Origin: Tenacibaculum piscium | Lineage (GTDB): Bacteria > Bacteroidota > Bacteroidia > Flavobacteriales > Flavobacteriaceae | Direction of reading: 5' to 3' | Length of the DNA: 64,000 nucleotides | Assembly: GCF_021390715.1 (NCBI RefSeq) | Contig: NZ_JAJGWT010000005.1 | Location: 64,650 to 128,649, forward strand | Part shown: positions 46,238 through 54,609 of the stretch, one piece after another | Layout of the letters: every line of letters begins with the position of its first letter | How positions within the stretch are numbered: the stretch's first letter is position 1 | Program-made: the position numbers and the translations under genes | Notes under the pieces: model-generated | Told to the model about the DNA's origin: nothing | Database searches by the model: none | Seen by the model: the letters and a program-made list of their open reading frames with translations, nothing else

Positions 46238-48928
46238 TTATACATCAGCAATAGCAGGATGCAACCATTTTCTAGCTTTTTCTAGCGTGATATTTTTTCT
46301 AGTAGCAAAATCACGAACTTGGTCATCGGTAATTTTCCCTAATCCAAAGTATTTTGCTTCTTTATTTGCAAAATAATATCCTGAAACTGCTGCTGCTGGC
46401 CACATCGCTAAACTATCAGTAAGGGTTACGCCTATTTTTTCTTCGACATTTAAAAGACTCCAAATTGTTTGTTTTTCCAAATGGTCAGGACAAGCAGGAT
46501 AACCAGGTGCAGGGCGGATTCCTTTATAAGTTTCCTTTATTAATTCTTCGTTGGATAAATTTTCATCAACTGCATATCCCCAATGTTTTGTTCGTATTCT
46601 ATGATGCAAATATTCCGCAAAAGCTTCGGCAAAACGATCGGCAATTGCTTGTACCATAATGGCATTATAATCATCTTCTTGGTCTTTATATTTTTTAGCT
46701 AACTGGTCAGCTCCAAAAATTGCGGTACAAAATGCGCCCATATAGTCTTGTTTTCCTGATTCTTTTGGAGCGATAAAATCGGCTAAAGCAATACTTGGTT
46801 TTCCATCTCGCTTTTTTAATTGCTGACGCAGGGTTCTAAAAACAGCAATTTCTTTTGAATTTTTCTGAATGGAAATATCATCATCGTTTATAGAATTTGC
46901 TTCAAATAAACCAAAAATCCCTTTAGGTTTTAATAATTGTTTCGTAATGATTTTATCTAAAATAATTCTTGAATCTTCAAATAATTGTGTTGCCTGTTCA
47001 CCGACAATTTCATCTGTTAAAATAGCGGGATATTTTCCATGTAAATCCCAACTTCTAAAAAACGGACTCCAATCAATAAAAGGTAACAAATCTTTTAAAC
47101 TTACTTGTTCTAAAGTTTGAATGCCTAATTCTTTTGGTTTTACTATTGATGACGTTTCCCAGTCAATTTTAAATTTACGTTTACGCGCTTCTTCAATAGA
47201 AATATATGCTTTTGCTTTTCCTCGTTTTAAGAACTTTTCACGAAATTCATCGTAGTCTTTTTTAAGTTTTGCAACATAAGCGTTACTCGTTTCTTTATTT
47301 AATAAATCGCTGACAACCGTTACCGCTCTTGAAGCATCATTTACATGAACCACCGCATTTTTATATTGAGTATCTATTTTTACCGCCGTATGTGCTTTTG
47401 AAGTTGTTGCGCCGCCAATTAACAACGGAACTGTAAAATTTTGACGCTCCATTTCTTTTGCCAAATACACCATTTCATCTAAAGAAGGAGTTATTAATCC
47501 TGATAAACCAATAATATCAACCTGTTCTTTTTTAGCCATTTCGATAATTTTTTCAGGTGCAACCATTACACCTAAATCAACAATTTCGTAATTATTACAA
47601 CCTAAAACAACACTTACAATATTTTTACCAATATCATGAACATCACCTTTTACAGTTGCCATTAATACCTTTCCTAAAGCTTGTTGTTTTTCTCCTTTTT
47701 CGGCTTCAATAAATGGGTTTAAATATGCCACCGCTTTTTTCATCACCCGAGCCGATTTTACCACTTGAGGCAGAAACATTTTTCCTGCACCAAATAAATC
47801 GCCAACCACATTCATACCGATCATTAAATTGCCTTCAATAACTTGAATTGGTTTTTGCGCTTCTTGCCGTGCTTGTTCAATATCTTCTAAAATAAAAGCA
47901 TCAATTCCTTTTACCAAACAATGCGTAATTCGGTCTTGCAATGGCAAACTTCGCCAAGCTAAAACAGTTGCTTCATCTTGTTTTTTAACACCTTTTACGG
48001 TTTCTGCAAAATCTAACAAACGCTCCGTTGCGTCTTCTCTTTTATCTAAAATAACATCTTCAATATGCGCTAATAAATCCTTTGGAATATCATCATAAAT
48101 TTCTAACATCGCAGGATTTACAATCCCGATATTCATCCCTGCTTGAATCGCATAATATAGAAAAACCGAGTGCATTGCTTCTCGCACGGTATTATTTCCA
48201 CGGAAAGAAAAAGACACATTACTAACGCCACCACTTACGCTTACGTTTGGCAAATTTTGACGCACCCAACGAGTTGCTTCAATAAAATCGATGGCATTTT
48301 TTCGATGTTCTTCCATTCCTGTAGCGACAGGAAAAATATTCAAATCAAAAATAATATCTTCGGATGCAAAGCCTACTTTATCAACCAAAACACGATACGA
48401 ACGTTCAGCAATTTCGATACGTCTTTGATAAGTATCAGCTTGCCCAACCTCATCAAAAGCCATAACAATTACCGCCGCTCCGTATCTTTTAACCTGCGTT
48501 GCTTGCCAAATAAAATTTTCTTCGCCTTCTTTTAAAGAAATAGAATTTACAATACTTTTTCCTTGTACAACCTGTAAACCTGCTTCAATAATTTCCCACT
48601 TTGAGCTATCAATCATCAGCGGAACACGGCAAATATCAGGCTCGGCGGCAATCAAATTTAAAAACCGAACCATGGCTTGTTTTCCATCAATTAAACCATC
48701 ATCCATATTAATATCGATAATTTGCGCTCCGCCTTCTACCTGATGTCTTGCAACGGCTAATGCTTCTTCAAATTTTTCTTCTTTTATCAATCGTAAAAAC
48801 TTACGAGAACCTGCAACATTGGTACGTTCTCCAACGTTAATAAAATTGCTATTTTCATTTAAAACCAATGGTTCTAAACCCGATAAATGCAAATATTTTT
48901 CTTGTTTTATTTCTTGTTTTATAGGCAT
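46238..48928 (-). CDS. metH: Cobalamin-dependent methionine synthase, folate/B12/activation part
   Basis: The 896-residue protein holds the methyl-THF domain (~25-290: [39 protein letters not shown]), the B12 cap and binding domains with DVHDIG at 429-434 (cobalt-ligating His431), and the AdoMet activation domain (~560-896: [28 protein letters not shown]). The homocysteine domain is absent here and is encoded by the preceding gene, whose end overlaps this start by 10 bases. The split is found in other Bacteroidota and is not a frameshift. Confidence 0.95.
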   Translation of the reverse strand: MPIKQEIKQEKYLHLSGLEPLVLNENSNFINVGERTNVAGSRKFLRLIKEEKFEEALAVARHQVEGGAQIIDINMDDGLIDGKQAMVRFLNLIAAEPDICRVPLMIDSSKWEIIEAGLQVVQGKSIVNSISLKEGEENFIWQATQVKRYGAAVIVMAFDEVGQADTYQRRIEIAERSYRVLVDKVGFASEDIIFDLNIFPVATGMEEHRKNAIDFIEATRWVRQNLPNVSVSGGVSNVSFSFRGNNTVREAMHSVFLYYAIQAGMNIGIVNPAMLEIYDDIPKDLLAHIEDVILDKREDATERLLDFAETVKGVKKQDEATVLAWRSLPLQDRITHCLVKGIDAFILEDIEQARQEAQKPIQVIEGNLMIGMNVVGDLFGAGKMFLPQVVKSARVMKKAVAYLNPFIEAEKGEKQQALGKVLMATVKGDVHDIGKNIVSVVLGCNNYEIVDLGVMVAPEKIIEMAKKEQVDIIGLSGLITPSLDEMVYLAKEMERQNFTVPLLIGGATTSKAHTAVKIDTQYKNAVVHVNDASRAVTVVSDLLNKETSNAYVAKLKKDYDEFREKFLKRGKAKAYISIEEARKRKFKIDWETSSIVKPKELGIQTLEQVSLKDLLPFIDWSPFFRSWDLHGKYPAILTDEIVGEQATQLFEDSRIILDKIITKQLLKPKGIFGLFEANSINDDDISIQKNSKEIAVFRTLRQQLKKRDGKPSIALADFIAPKESGKQDYMGAFCTAIFGADQLAKKYKDQEDDYNAIMVQAIADRFAEAFAEYLHHRIRTKHWGYAVDENLSNEELIKETYKGIRPAPGYPACPDHLEKQTIWSLLNVEEKIGVTLTDSLAMWPAAAVSGYYFANKEAKYFGLGKITDDQVRDFATRKNITLEKARKWLHPAIADV

Positions 48929-49911
48929 TTTCTTGGAGGATATTTAGTTGCTAATTCCGAAATCGTTGCAATATGTTCTGGCGTTGTACCGCAACATCCG
49001 CCGATAATATTTATCAGATTTTTCTTGAAATATTCTTCAATTTGATCTGCCATTTCTTGAGCAGTTTCATCGTATTCACCAAAAGCATTTGGAAGTCCAG
49101 CATTTGGATGCGCCGAAATTGCAAAGTTGGTTTTCGATGCGATTGCTTCTAAATGAGGTTGTAATAAATTAGCGCCTAAAGCACAATTAAATCCTACGGA
49201 TAACAGCGGAATATGAGAAATAGAGATTAAAAAAGCTTCGGCAGTTTGCCCCGACAACGTTCTTCCGCTGGCATCGGTAATTGTACCGCTTAACATGATT
49301 GGAACGTCTATTTTTCGAGCTTCTTTTACTTCTTCAATAGCAAATAATGCCGCTTTTGCGTTTAGGGTGTCAAAAACAGTTTCTACTAATAACATATCGC
49401 AACCGCCGTCTAAAAGTGCTTCCACTTGTTGCTTATAAGCGATGCGTAATTCATCAAAAGTAACGGCTCTATACCCAGGATCGTTTACATCTGGCGACAT
49501 ACTTGCAGTACGATTTGTTGGACCTATTGAACCTGCAACAAATCGTGGTTTATGTGGTTCTTTTTGGGTAAATTCATCGGCAACTTCTTTGGCTATTTTT
49601 GCTGATTGATAATTTAATTCATAGACTAAATTTTCCATTTGATAATCAGCCATCGCAATTGTTGTCCCTGAAAAAGTATTGGTTTCTATAATATCGGCGC
49701 CTGCTGCAAAATATTTTGCATGGATTTCTTTTATAGCTTTTGGCTGTGTAAGGGAAAGTAAATCGTTGTTTCCTTGCAACGATGTTGGATAATTTTTAAA
49801 GCGTTTTCCACGGAAATCTTCTTCAGTAAATTTATACGCCTGAAGCATAGTTCCCATTGCTCCATCGAGCACTAGAATACGTTTTTGTATTTCTTGATAA
49901 ATATTTGACAT
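48919..49911 (-). CDS. Methionine synthase homocysteine-binding subunit (split MetH N-terminus)
   Basis: This 330-residue homocysteine methyltransferase domain opens with [13 protein letters not shown] and has zinc cysteines in VGFNCALGA and [12 protein letters not shown]. It would bind and activate homocysteine for the cobalamin subunit encoded next, and the 10-base overlap should balance their synthesis. A SAM-I riboswitch lies ~55 bases upstream, and a hairpin ends exactly at the start codon. Confidence 0.94.
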   Translation of the reverse strand: MSNIYQEIQKRILVLDGAMGTMLQAYKFTEEDFRGKRFKNYPTSLQGNNDLLSLTQPKAIKEIHAKYFAAGADIIETNTFSGTTIAMADYQMENLVYELNYQSAKIAKEVADEFTQKEPHKPRFVAGSIGPTNRTASMSPDVNDPGYRAVTFDELRIAYKQQVEALLDGGCDMLLVETVFDTLNAKAALFAIEEVKEARKIDVPIMLSGTITDASGRTLSGQTAEAFLISISHIPLLSVGFNCALGANLLQPHLEAIASKTNFAISAHPNAGLPNAFGEYDETAQEMADQIEEYFKKNLINIIGGCCGTTPEHIATISELATKYPPRKCL

Positions 49912-49942
49912 TCCTGATATTATTGGTAGAAGCTATCAGGAA
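49911..49942 (-). promoter_or_regulatory. Hairpin abutting the metH start codon
   Basis: On the minus strand TTCCTGATA (49942-49934) pairs perfectly with TATCAGGAA (49919-49911) around a 14-base loop. The last A of the 3' arm is the A of the ATG. No T-run follows, so it is a candidate start-sequestering hairpin of the riboswitch rather than a terminator. Confidence 0.6.
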
Positions 49943-49965
49943 AAGAGGAAGAAAAGTTCTTTGCC

Positions 49966-50128
49966 GTTATCTCTCTTAAAAAGCTGTATTTTGTAATGAA
50001 ACAGTTTTTAAGTAGAATTTAGCACCTTCTTTATTTGATTAATTTAAAAATTCTAAAATTTTTAAACTTTCCAAATAAAGGGTTGCTAAGGTTTCTTTGG
50101 GTCTAATCCCTCCACCTTTCTTGATAAC
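49966..50128 (-). ncRNA. SAM-I (S-box) riboswitch upstream of metH
   Basis: The minus strand shows the S-box core: P1 5' strand GTTATC (50128-50123), then AAGAAAGGTGGAGGGATTAG, ACCCAAAGAAACC and TTAGCAACC. P3 follows (CTTTATTTG pairing with CAAATAAAG), then AAGGTGCTAAATTCTAC. A P4 hairpin (TTAAAAACTG with CAGCTTTTTAA) and the P1 3' strand GATAAC (49971-49966) complete the four-way architecture. A near-consensus -7 box TTAATTTG lies at 50166-50159. Binding of S-adenosylmethionine should lower expression of the metH genes, and perhaps metF. Confidence 0.92.
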
Positions 50129-50212
50129 ATTCTTATTAAATTAATGAACTAAAAAGTGCAAATTAACGAACTTTTTTTTATTTTTTATAAGTATTTTGAT
50201 AATAATTTTTAA

Positions 50213-50390
50213 GAGCCTGTTAAAAAATTAAATAAAAACCAAATTCTCGCATTCTCGTCATTCTGAATTTATTTCAGAATCGCATAAAGAGAAGAACTAC
50301 GGCAAATCAGGATGCGAAACTGAAATAAATTCAGTTTGACGGATGCGATTTTTCAAATAAAATGTTTTTAAATGAAATTTAAACAGGCTC
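50213..50390. repeat. TIR element E4
   Basis: The ends are GAGCCTGTT (50213) and AAATTTAAACAGGCTC (to 50390). Inside are short palindromes of the kind CTGAATTTATTTCAG, which occur twice. Its right ~130 bases match the left part of E3 on the opposite strand. It lies between the cysM stop and the SAM riboswitch promoter. Confidence 0.8.
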
Positions 50391-50406
50391 TAATAAATCT
50401 TGTATT

Positions 50407-51297
50407 TTAATAATTATACAAATTTGATGATAAATATCGATCACCGATATCACAAATAATAGCGACAATAATTCCTTCTTCAATCTGCTCTGCAACTTGC
50501 AAAGCAACATGCACAGCACCACCGCTACTCATACCGCCAAAAACACCTTCCTGACTCGCTAATTTTCGGGTCATATTTCTAGCTTGATTTTCACTTACTT
50601 CTAGTACTTGATCTACTTTTGAACGATCAAATATTTTTGGTAAATATTCTTTTGACCATTTTCTAATTCCAGGAATACTTGAACCATCGGTTGGTTGTGC
50701 TCCAATAATTTGAATGTTTGGGTTTTGCTCTTTTAAATAGGTAGAAACACCCATAATAGTTCCTGTAGTTCCCATTGCCGATACAAAATGTGTTACTTCA
50801 CCTTCGGTATCTTTCCAAATTTCAGGGCCTGTAGTTTTATAATGTGCTTTCCAATTATCGTTATTTTCAAATTGATTTAGCATAAAATACCCTTTTTTAT
50901 AGCGTAATTTTTGGGCAAAATCTCTTGATCCTTCAATTCCTTCTTCTTTTGATGTTAATATAACTTCTGCACCATAAGCTCTCATGGTTTTTATACGTTC
51001 TTCTGTAGAGTTTTCAGGCATTACTAGGGTCATTTTCAAGCCTAATACATTTGCTATAAATGCCAATGCAATCCCTGTATTTCCGCTAGTTGCTTCGACT
51101 AAATGATCTCCTTTTTTAATATTTCTTCGGTTTAACGCCTCCAAAATCATATTATAAGCAGCCCTATCTTTTACGCTTCCTCCAGGGTTATTTCCTTCTA
51201 ATTTCAAAAAAAGACGTACGCCTTTTTTATCCAAAATATTACTAACCTCTACTAAAGGCGTATTTCCAACAAAGTCGGTTATTTTTTTTGCTTTCAT
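50407..51297 (-). CDS. cysM: Cysteine synthase (O-acetylserine sulfhydrylase)
   Basis: This PLP enzyme joins sulfide to O-acetylserine. The 296 residues show NNPGGSVKDRAAYNM with PLP lysine Lys43, EATSGNTGIALA, and GTTGTIMGVS. Its length and sequence style resemble CysM (the B isozyme) more than CysK, though the distinction is not certain. It follows cysE by 3 bases. Confidence 0.92.
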   Translation of the reverse strand: MKAKKITDFVGNTPLVEVSNILDKKGVRLFLKLEGNNPGGSVKDRAAYNMILEALNRRNIKKGDHLVEATSGNTGIALAFIANVLGLKMTLVMPENSTEERIKTMRAYGAEVILTSKEEGIEGSRDFAQKLRYKKGYFMLNQFENNDNWKAHYKTTGPEIWKDTEGEVTHFVSAMGTTGTIMGVSTYLKEQNPNIQIIGAQPTDGSSIPGIRKWSKEYLPKIFDRSKVDQVLEVSENQARNMTRKLASQEGVFGGMSSGGAVHVALQVAEQIEEGIIVAIICDIGDRYLSSNLYNY

Positions 51298-51300
51298 AAT

Positions 51301-52056
51301 TTAAACTTTATGTAATGAAACAATTTTATTTTCTGTTTGATAAATAACTAACGATTTTGGCGGTACTGATTCGGTAACACACACATTAGCTCCTATTACA
51401 CTGCCTTCACCAATTATAACATCGCCACCTAAAATAGTCGCATTGGCATAAATAGTAACGTTATTATCGATGGTCGGATGTCTTTTTGTTTCCGCTAAAC
51501 TCTTTTTCACCTGAATACCTCCTAAAGTAACTCCTTGGTAAATTTTTACATTATTTTTTATCAATGTGGTTTCACCAATAACAATTCCCGTGGCATGATC
51601 TATAAAAAACGAAGCGCCAATTGTAGCTCCTGGATGAATATCGGTACCTGTTAATCCGTGCGCATATTCGCTCATCATTCTTGGTAAAGTAGGCACTTTT
51701 AAACGGTACAATTCATGGCTTAAACGATACACTGCAATAGCATGAAAACCTGGATACGCCAAATAAATTTCCTCTAAGCTTTTTGCTGCTGGATCTGTTT
51801 TTTCAAAAGCAATAGCATCTAAATCTAATTCTCTTCTTATTTCTGGTAATTTATCTTGAAATGATTTCCAAATTTCAGGCGCATTTTTTATTTTTAAACG
51901 TCTTGTTATTTCAAAGAAATTTTCAGTAATACGTTCTTTATTCTTTGCCTTAAATTCTTGATCGAACAAGGCATAAAATATTTTTTTGGTAAAAACTTCA
52001 ACAGTGTCTTTTAAACAGATATTATAGTTTTCTAGTGGTTTTTCTATTGTACTCAT
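51301..52056 (-). CDS. cysE: Serine O-acetyltransferase
   Basis: CysE acetylates serine, giving the acceptor for sulfide. The 251 residues have an N-terminal helical domain (~1-110) and a left-handed beta-helix (~140-235) with [47 protein letters not shown]. The catalytic His is in DIHPGA or DHATG as in the family. Its N-terminal part differs from E. coli CysE and matches the EpsC-like type. A strong palindrome lies upstream. Confidence 0.93.
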   Translation of the reverse strand: MSTIEKPLENYNICLKDTVEVFTKKIFYALFDQEFKAKNKERITENFFEITRRLKIKNAPEIWKSFQDKLPEIRRELDLDAIAFEKTDPAAKSLEEIYLAYPGFHAIAVYRLSHELYRLKVPTLPRMMSEYAHGLTGTDIHPGATIGASFFIDHATGIVIGETTLIKNNVKIYQGVTLGGIQVKKSLAETKRHPTIDNNVTIYANATILGGDVIIGEGSVIGANVCVTESVPPKSLVIYQTENKIVSLHKV

Positions 52057-52091
52057 TACTTCTCAAATTCTCAATTACCAATATAATTAAT

Positions 52092-52139
52092 TGTTATATT
52101 TGCTACTTTTACTTATTTTAAAAGTAGCAAATTATAACA
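52092..52139. repeat. Large palindrome upstream of cysE
   Basis: The inner arms TTTGCTACTTTTA (52099-52111) and its complement (52119-52131) pair perfectly over 13 bp. Pairing extends a further 7 bp past a one-base bulge (20/21 in total), around a 7-base loop. It lies between the end of the sulfate operon and cysE. No T-run follows, so it is not a clean terminator; it might be a dispersed repeat or an operator. TATATTTG at 52095 also matches a -7 box on the plus strand. Confidence 0.65.
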
Positions 52140-52187
52140 TTCTATATAACTCGTAAAATTATGCTTTTATTTTGAGATTTAATGAAA

Positions 52188-53243
52188 TTAATTTATCGCT
52201 TTTACAACTGCTTTTGGCGCTTCTTTTCGAGTTCCATCAAAACCATCAATACCGCCTACTGTGGTGTATTTCATTACGTATTTTTTATCTGGATAAATGA
52301 TTTTAAATGCACTCTGACACATTAAAGTTGCTTCGTGAAAACCGCATAAAATTAATTTTAATTTCCCTGGATAGGTATTTACATCGCCAATGGCATATAT
52401 TCCTGGAATATTTGTTTGATAATCCAACGCATTATTTACTTTAATCGCGTTTTTTTCAATTTCTAAGCCCCAATTTCCGATAGGTCCTAATTTAGGTGAT
52501 AAACCAAAAAGAGGTATAAAATGGTCGCAGTTTAATGTATATTCTTCTTTATCTTTTTCAGCAATTACAACGCCTTCAACATGGTTCTGCCCAACAATTC
52601 CTTTTATTTCCGCAGGTGTTATTAAGTTGATTTTTCCTGCATCTTTTAATTCTTGTACTTTATCAACAGAATCTAAAGCACCACGAAATTCATTTCTTCG
52701 GTGAACTAAAGTAACAGATTTTGCAATGTCTGTTAAAAAAATTGACCAATCTAAAGCAGAGTCGCCACCACCTGCAATTACCACGTCTTTATTGCGATAT
52801 AATTCTGGCTCTTTAATCATGTATTCCACGCCGTTATCTTCAAAATCAGCGATATTTGGAATGGGTGGTTTACGTGGTTCAAAACTTCCTAAACCTCCTG
52901 CAATTGCTACTACGGGCGCTTGATGTTTTGTTCCTTTATTAGTAGTTACAATAAAACTTCCGTCTTCTTGTTTTTCGATAGTTTCGGCACGTTCACCTAA
53001 AGTAAATCCTGGTTCAAATTGCTTAATTTGTTCCATTAATTTATCGGTTAAATCGCCTGCTAAAATTTCAGGATATGCAGGAATATCATAAATCGGTTTC
53101 TTCGGATAAATCTCCGAACATTGCCCTCCTTGTTGTGGCAATGCATCAATTAAATGACAGCGTAATTTTAGTAATCCTGCTTCAAAAACAGTAAATAATC
53201 CTGTTGGACCTGCCCCTATAATTAGAATATCTGTTGTAATCAT
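52188..53243 (-). CDS. Ferredoxin-NADP reductase, thioredoxin-reductase-like
   Basis: The 351-residue flavoprotein has an FAD motif GAGPTGLFTVFEAG, PQQGGQCSEIYPKK, an NADPH motif AGGGDSALDW and a second FAD motif IYAIGDV. The redox CxxC of true thioredoxin reductase is missing, as in the YumC-type ferredoxin-NADP reductases. It sits 1 base after the siroheme gene at the end of the sulfate operon. It would pass electrons from NADPH to the operon's ferredoxin, which feeds the sulfite reductase. Confidence 0.9.
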   Translation of the reverse strand: MITTDILIIGAGPTGLFTVFEAGLLKLRCHLIDALPQQGGQCSEIYPKKPIYDIPAYPEILAGDLTDKLMEQIKQFEPGFTLGERAETIEKQEDGSFIVTTNKGTKHQAPVVAIAGGLGSFEPRKPPIPNIADFEDNGVEYMIKEPELYRNKDVVIAGGGDSALDWSIFLTDIAKSVTLVHRRNEFRGALDSVDKVQELKDAGKINLITPAEIKGIVGQNHVEGVVIAEKDKEEYTLNCDHFIPLFGLSPKLGPIGNWGLEIEKNAIKVNNALDYQTNIPGIYAIGDVNTYPGKLKLILCGFHEATLMCQSAFKIIYPDKKYVMKYTTVGGIDGFDGTRKEAPKAVVKAIN

Positions 53244-53244
53244 G

Positions 53245-53835
53245 TTACTTTATTTTTTCTACTAAACTTTTGGTAAATTCGTTTAATGTTTCAACTTTGT
53301 GTTCAAAATCGCCTTTCAGCGTTTTTCTATATTTGTTTAAATTTTGTACTAAATCGTCAATATTATCAGGAATTACTTCTTCAAAAAATTGACGTAATCT
53401 TTTAGCAGTTGTCGGCGATTTTCCATTGGTAGAAATAGCAATTTTCACATTTCCTTTTGTTACGATTCCTCCCATATAAAAATCACAATATGGTGGATTA
53501 TCAGCTACATTTACTAAAATATTTTTTTCTTTACAGTTTTTATATACACTTATATTAACAGGTACATTATCTGTAGTGGCAATAACAATATGCTTATTTT
53601 CTAGATATTCTTCTTGATAAACATCATTAATCATTTCTATTGCATACTTATTTGCAAATGCTATTGTTTCTTCTCTAAAAAAAGGAGCAACCATTTTCAC
53701 TTTTGCATTTGGACTAGACTTTAATAAAAAAGTTAGTTTTTCTAAAGCTACATTTCCACCACCTACGATTAAAACATTAAGCTGATCCATTTTTAAAAAA
53801 ATAGGATACAGATTATTTCTTTCTTCACCAATCAT
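53245..53835 (-). CDS. Siroheme synthase domain (precorrin-2 dehydrogenase/ferrochelatase)
   Basis: This 196-residue Met8/CysG-N-type protein oxidises precorrin-2 to sirohydrochlorin with NAD and probably inserts iron. The NAD motif VLIVGGGNVALEKLTFLL is near residues 19-36, and ADNPPYCDFYMGGIV and STNGKSPTTAKRLR follow. It supplies the prosthetic group of the sulfite reductase together with the upstream cobA gene (1-base gap). Confidence 0.92.
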   Translation of the reverse strand: MIGEERNNLYPIFLKMDQLNVLIVGGGNVALEKLTFLLKSSPNAKVKMVAPFFREETIAFANKYAIEMINDVYQEEYLENKHIVIATTDNVPVNISVYKNCKEKNILVNVADNPPYCDFYMGGIVTKGNVKIAISTNGKSPTTAKRLRQFFEEVIPDNIDDLVQNLNKYRKTLKGDFEHKVETLNEFTKSLVEKIK

Positions 53836-53836
53836 A

Positions 53837-54601
53837 TTATAATGCAGTTGTTATTACTTGTGCCTGTACTTGCTGTAATTCTTGTCTGTGTTTAACAACC
53901 TCTCCTAATACTATAATAGCAGGGTTTGCTAATTCATTTTCTAATACAACTTGTTCAATAGTGTCTACAGTACCTATTCCAATTTTTTCATTTTTGGTAG
54001 TACCATTTTGAATAATAGCTACTGGTAAATTGTTTTTATTTTCTTTTTGAAAAATTTCAACAATTTCCGATAACTTACCCATTCCCATTAAAATAACAAT
54101 TGTTGCGCTAGATTTTGCAGCTAACGCAACGTCATTTGAAATTAAATGTTGTTTTGTTGTACCTGTTATTACCCAAAAGCTTTCTGAATATCCACGTTTT
54201 GTTAACGGTATATTTTGTGATGCTGGCACGGCTAATGATGATGAAATTCCTGGAACAACGGCTACTTCCAAGCCAAATTTTGCTGCATACTCCATTTCTT
54301 CAGATCCTCGCCCGAAAATAAAAGGATCACCTCCTTTTAAACGTACCACATGACCATGTGATTTTGCTCGAGCCACAATTAATTCATTAATTTGCTCTTG
54401 CTGATAACTATAACATCCTCTTCGTTTTCCTACGAAAATAACTTCTGCTTTAGGGTTTATATATGATAACAATTCGTCATTTACCAAAGCGTCATATAAA
54501 ACAACATCTGCTTGTTTCAATACTTTAACCGCTTTTAAAGTTATTAAATCAACATCTCCAGGTCCTGCACCAACTACGGTTAATTTTGGTAAATTTATCA
54601 T
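53837..54601 (-). CDS. cobA: Uroporphyrinogen-III C-methyltransferase
   Basis: This SAM-dependent enzyme makes precorrin-2 from uroporphyrinogen III. The 254 residues show VGAGPGDVDLITLKAVKVL at the start, VRLKGGDPFIFGRGSEE and VPGISSSLAVPA. With the next gene it completes siroheme synthesis in the operon. Eight bases separate it from the sulfite reductase gene. Confidence 0.95.
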   Translation of the reverse strand: MINLPKLTVVGAGPGDVDLITLKAVKVLKQADVVLYDALVNDELLSYINPKAEVIFVGKRRGCYSYQQEQINELIVARAKSHGHVVRLKGGDPFIFGRGSEEMEYAAKFGLEVAVVPGISSSLAVPASQNIPLTKRGYSESFWVITGTTKQHLISNDVALAAKSSATIVILMGMGKLSEIVEIFQKENKNNLPVAIIQNGTTKNEKIGIGTVDTIEQVVLENELANPAIIVLGEVVKHRQELQQVQAQVITTAL

Positions 54602-54609
54602 TGTTACTT

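Noticed and set aside
46238..49911. metH in two pieces might be a frameshifted gene
   Set aside because: The pieces overlap by 10 bases with a clean start and stop, both have complete domains at the normal boundary, and the split is a known Bacteroidota arrangement.
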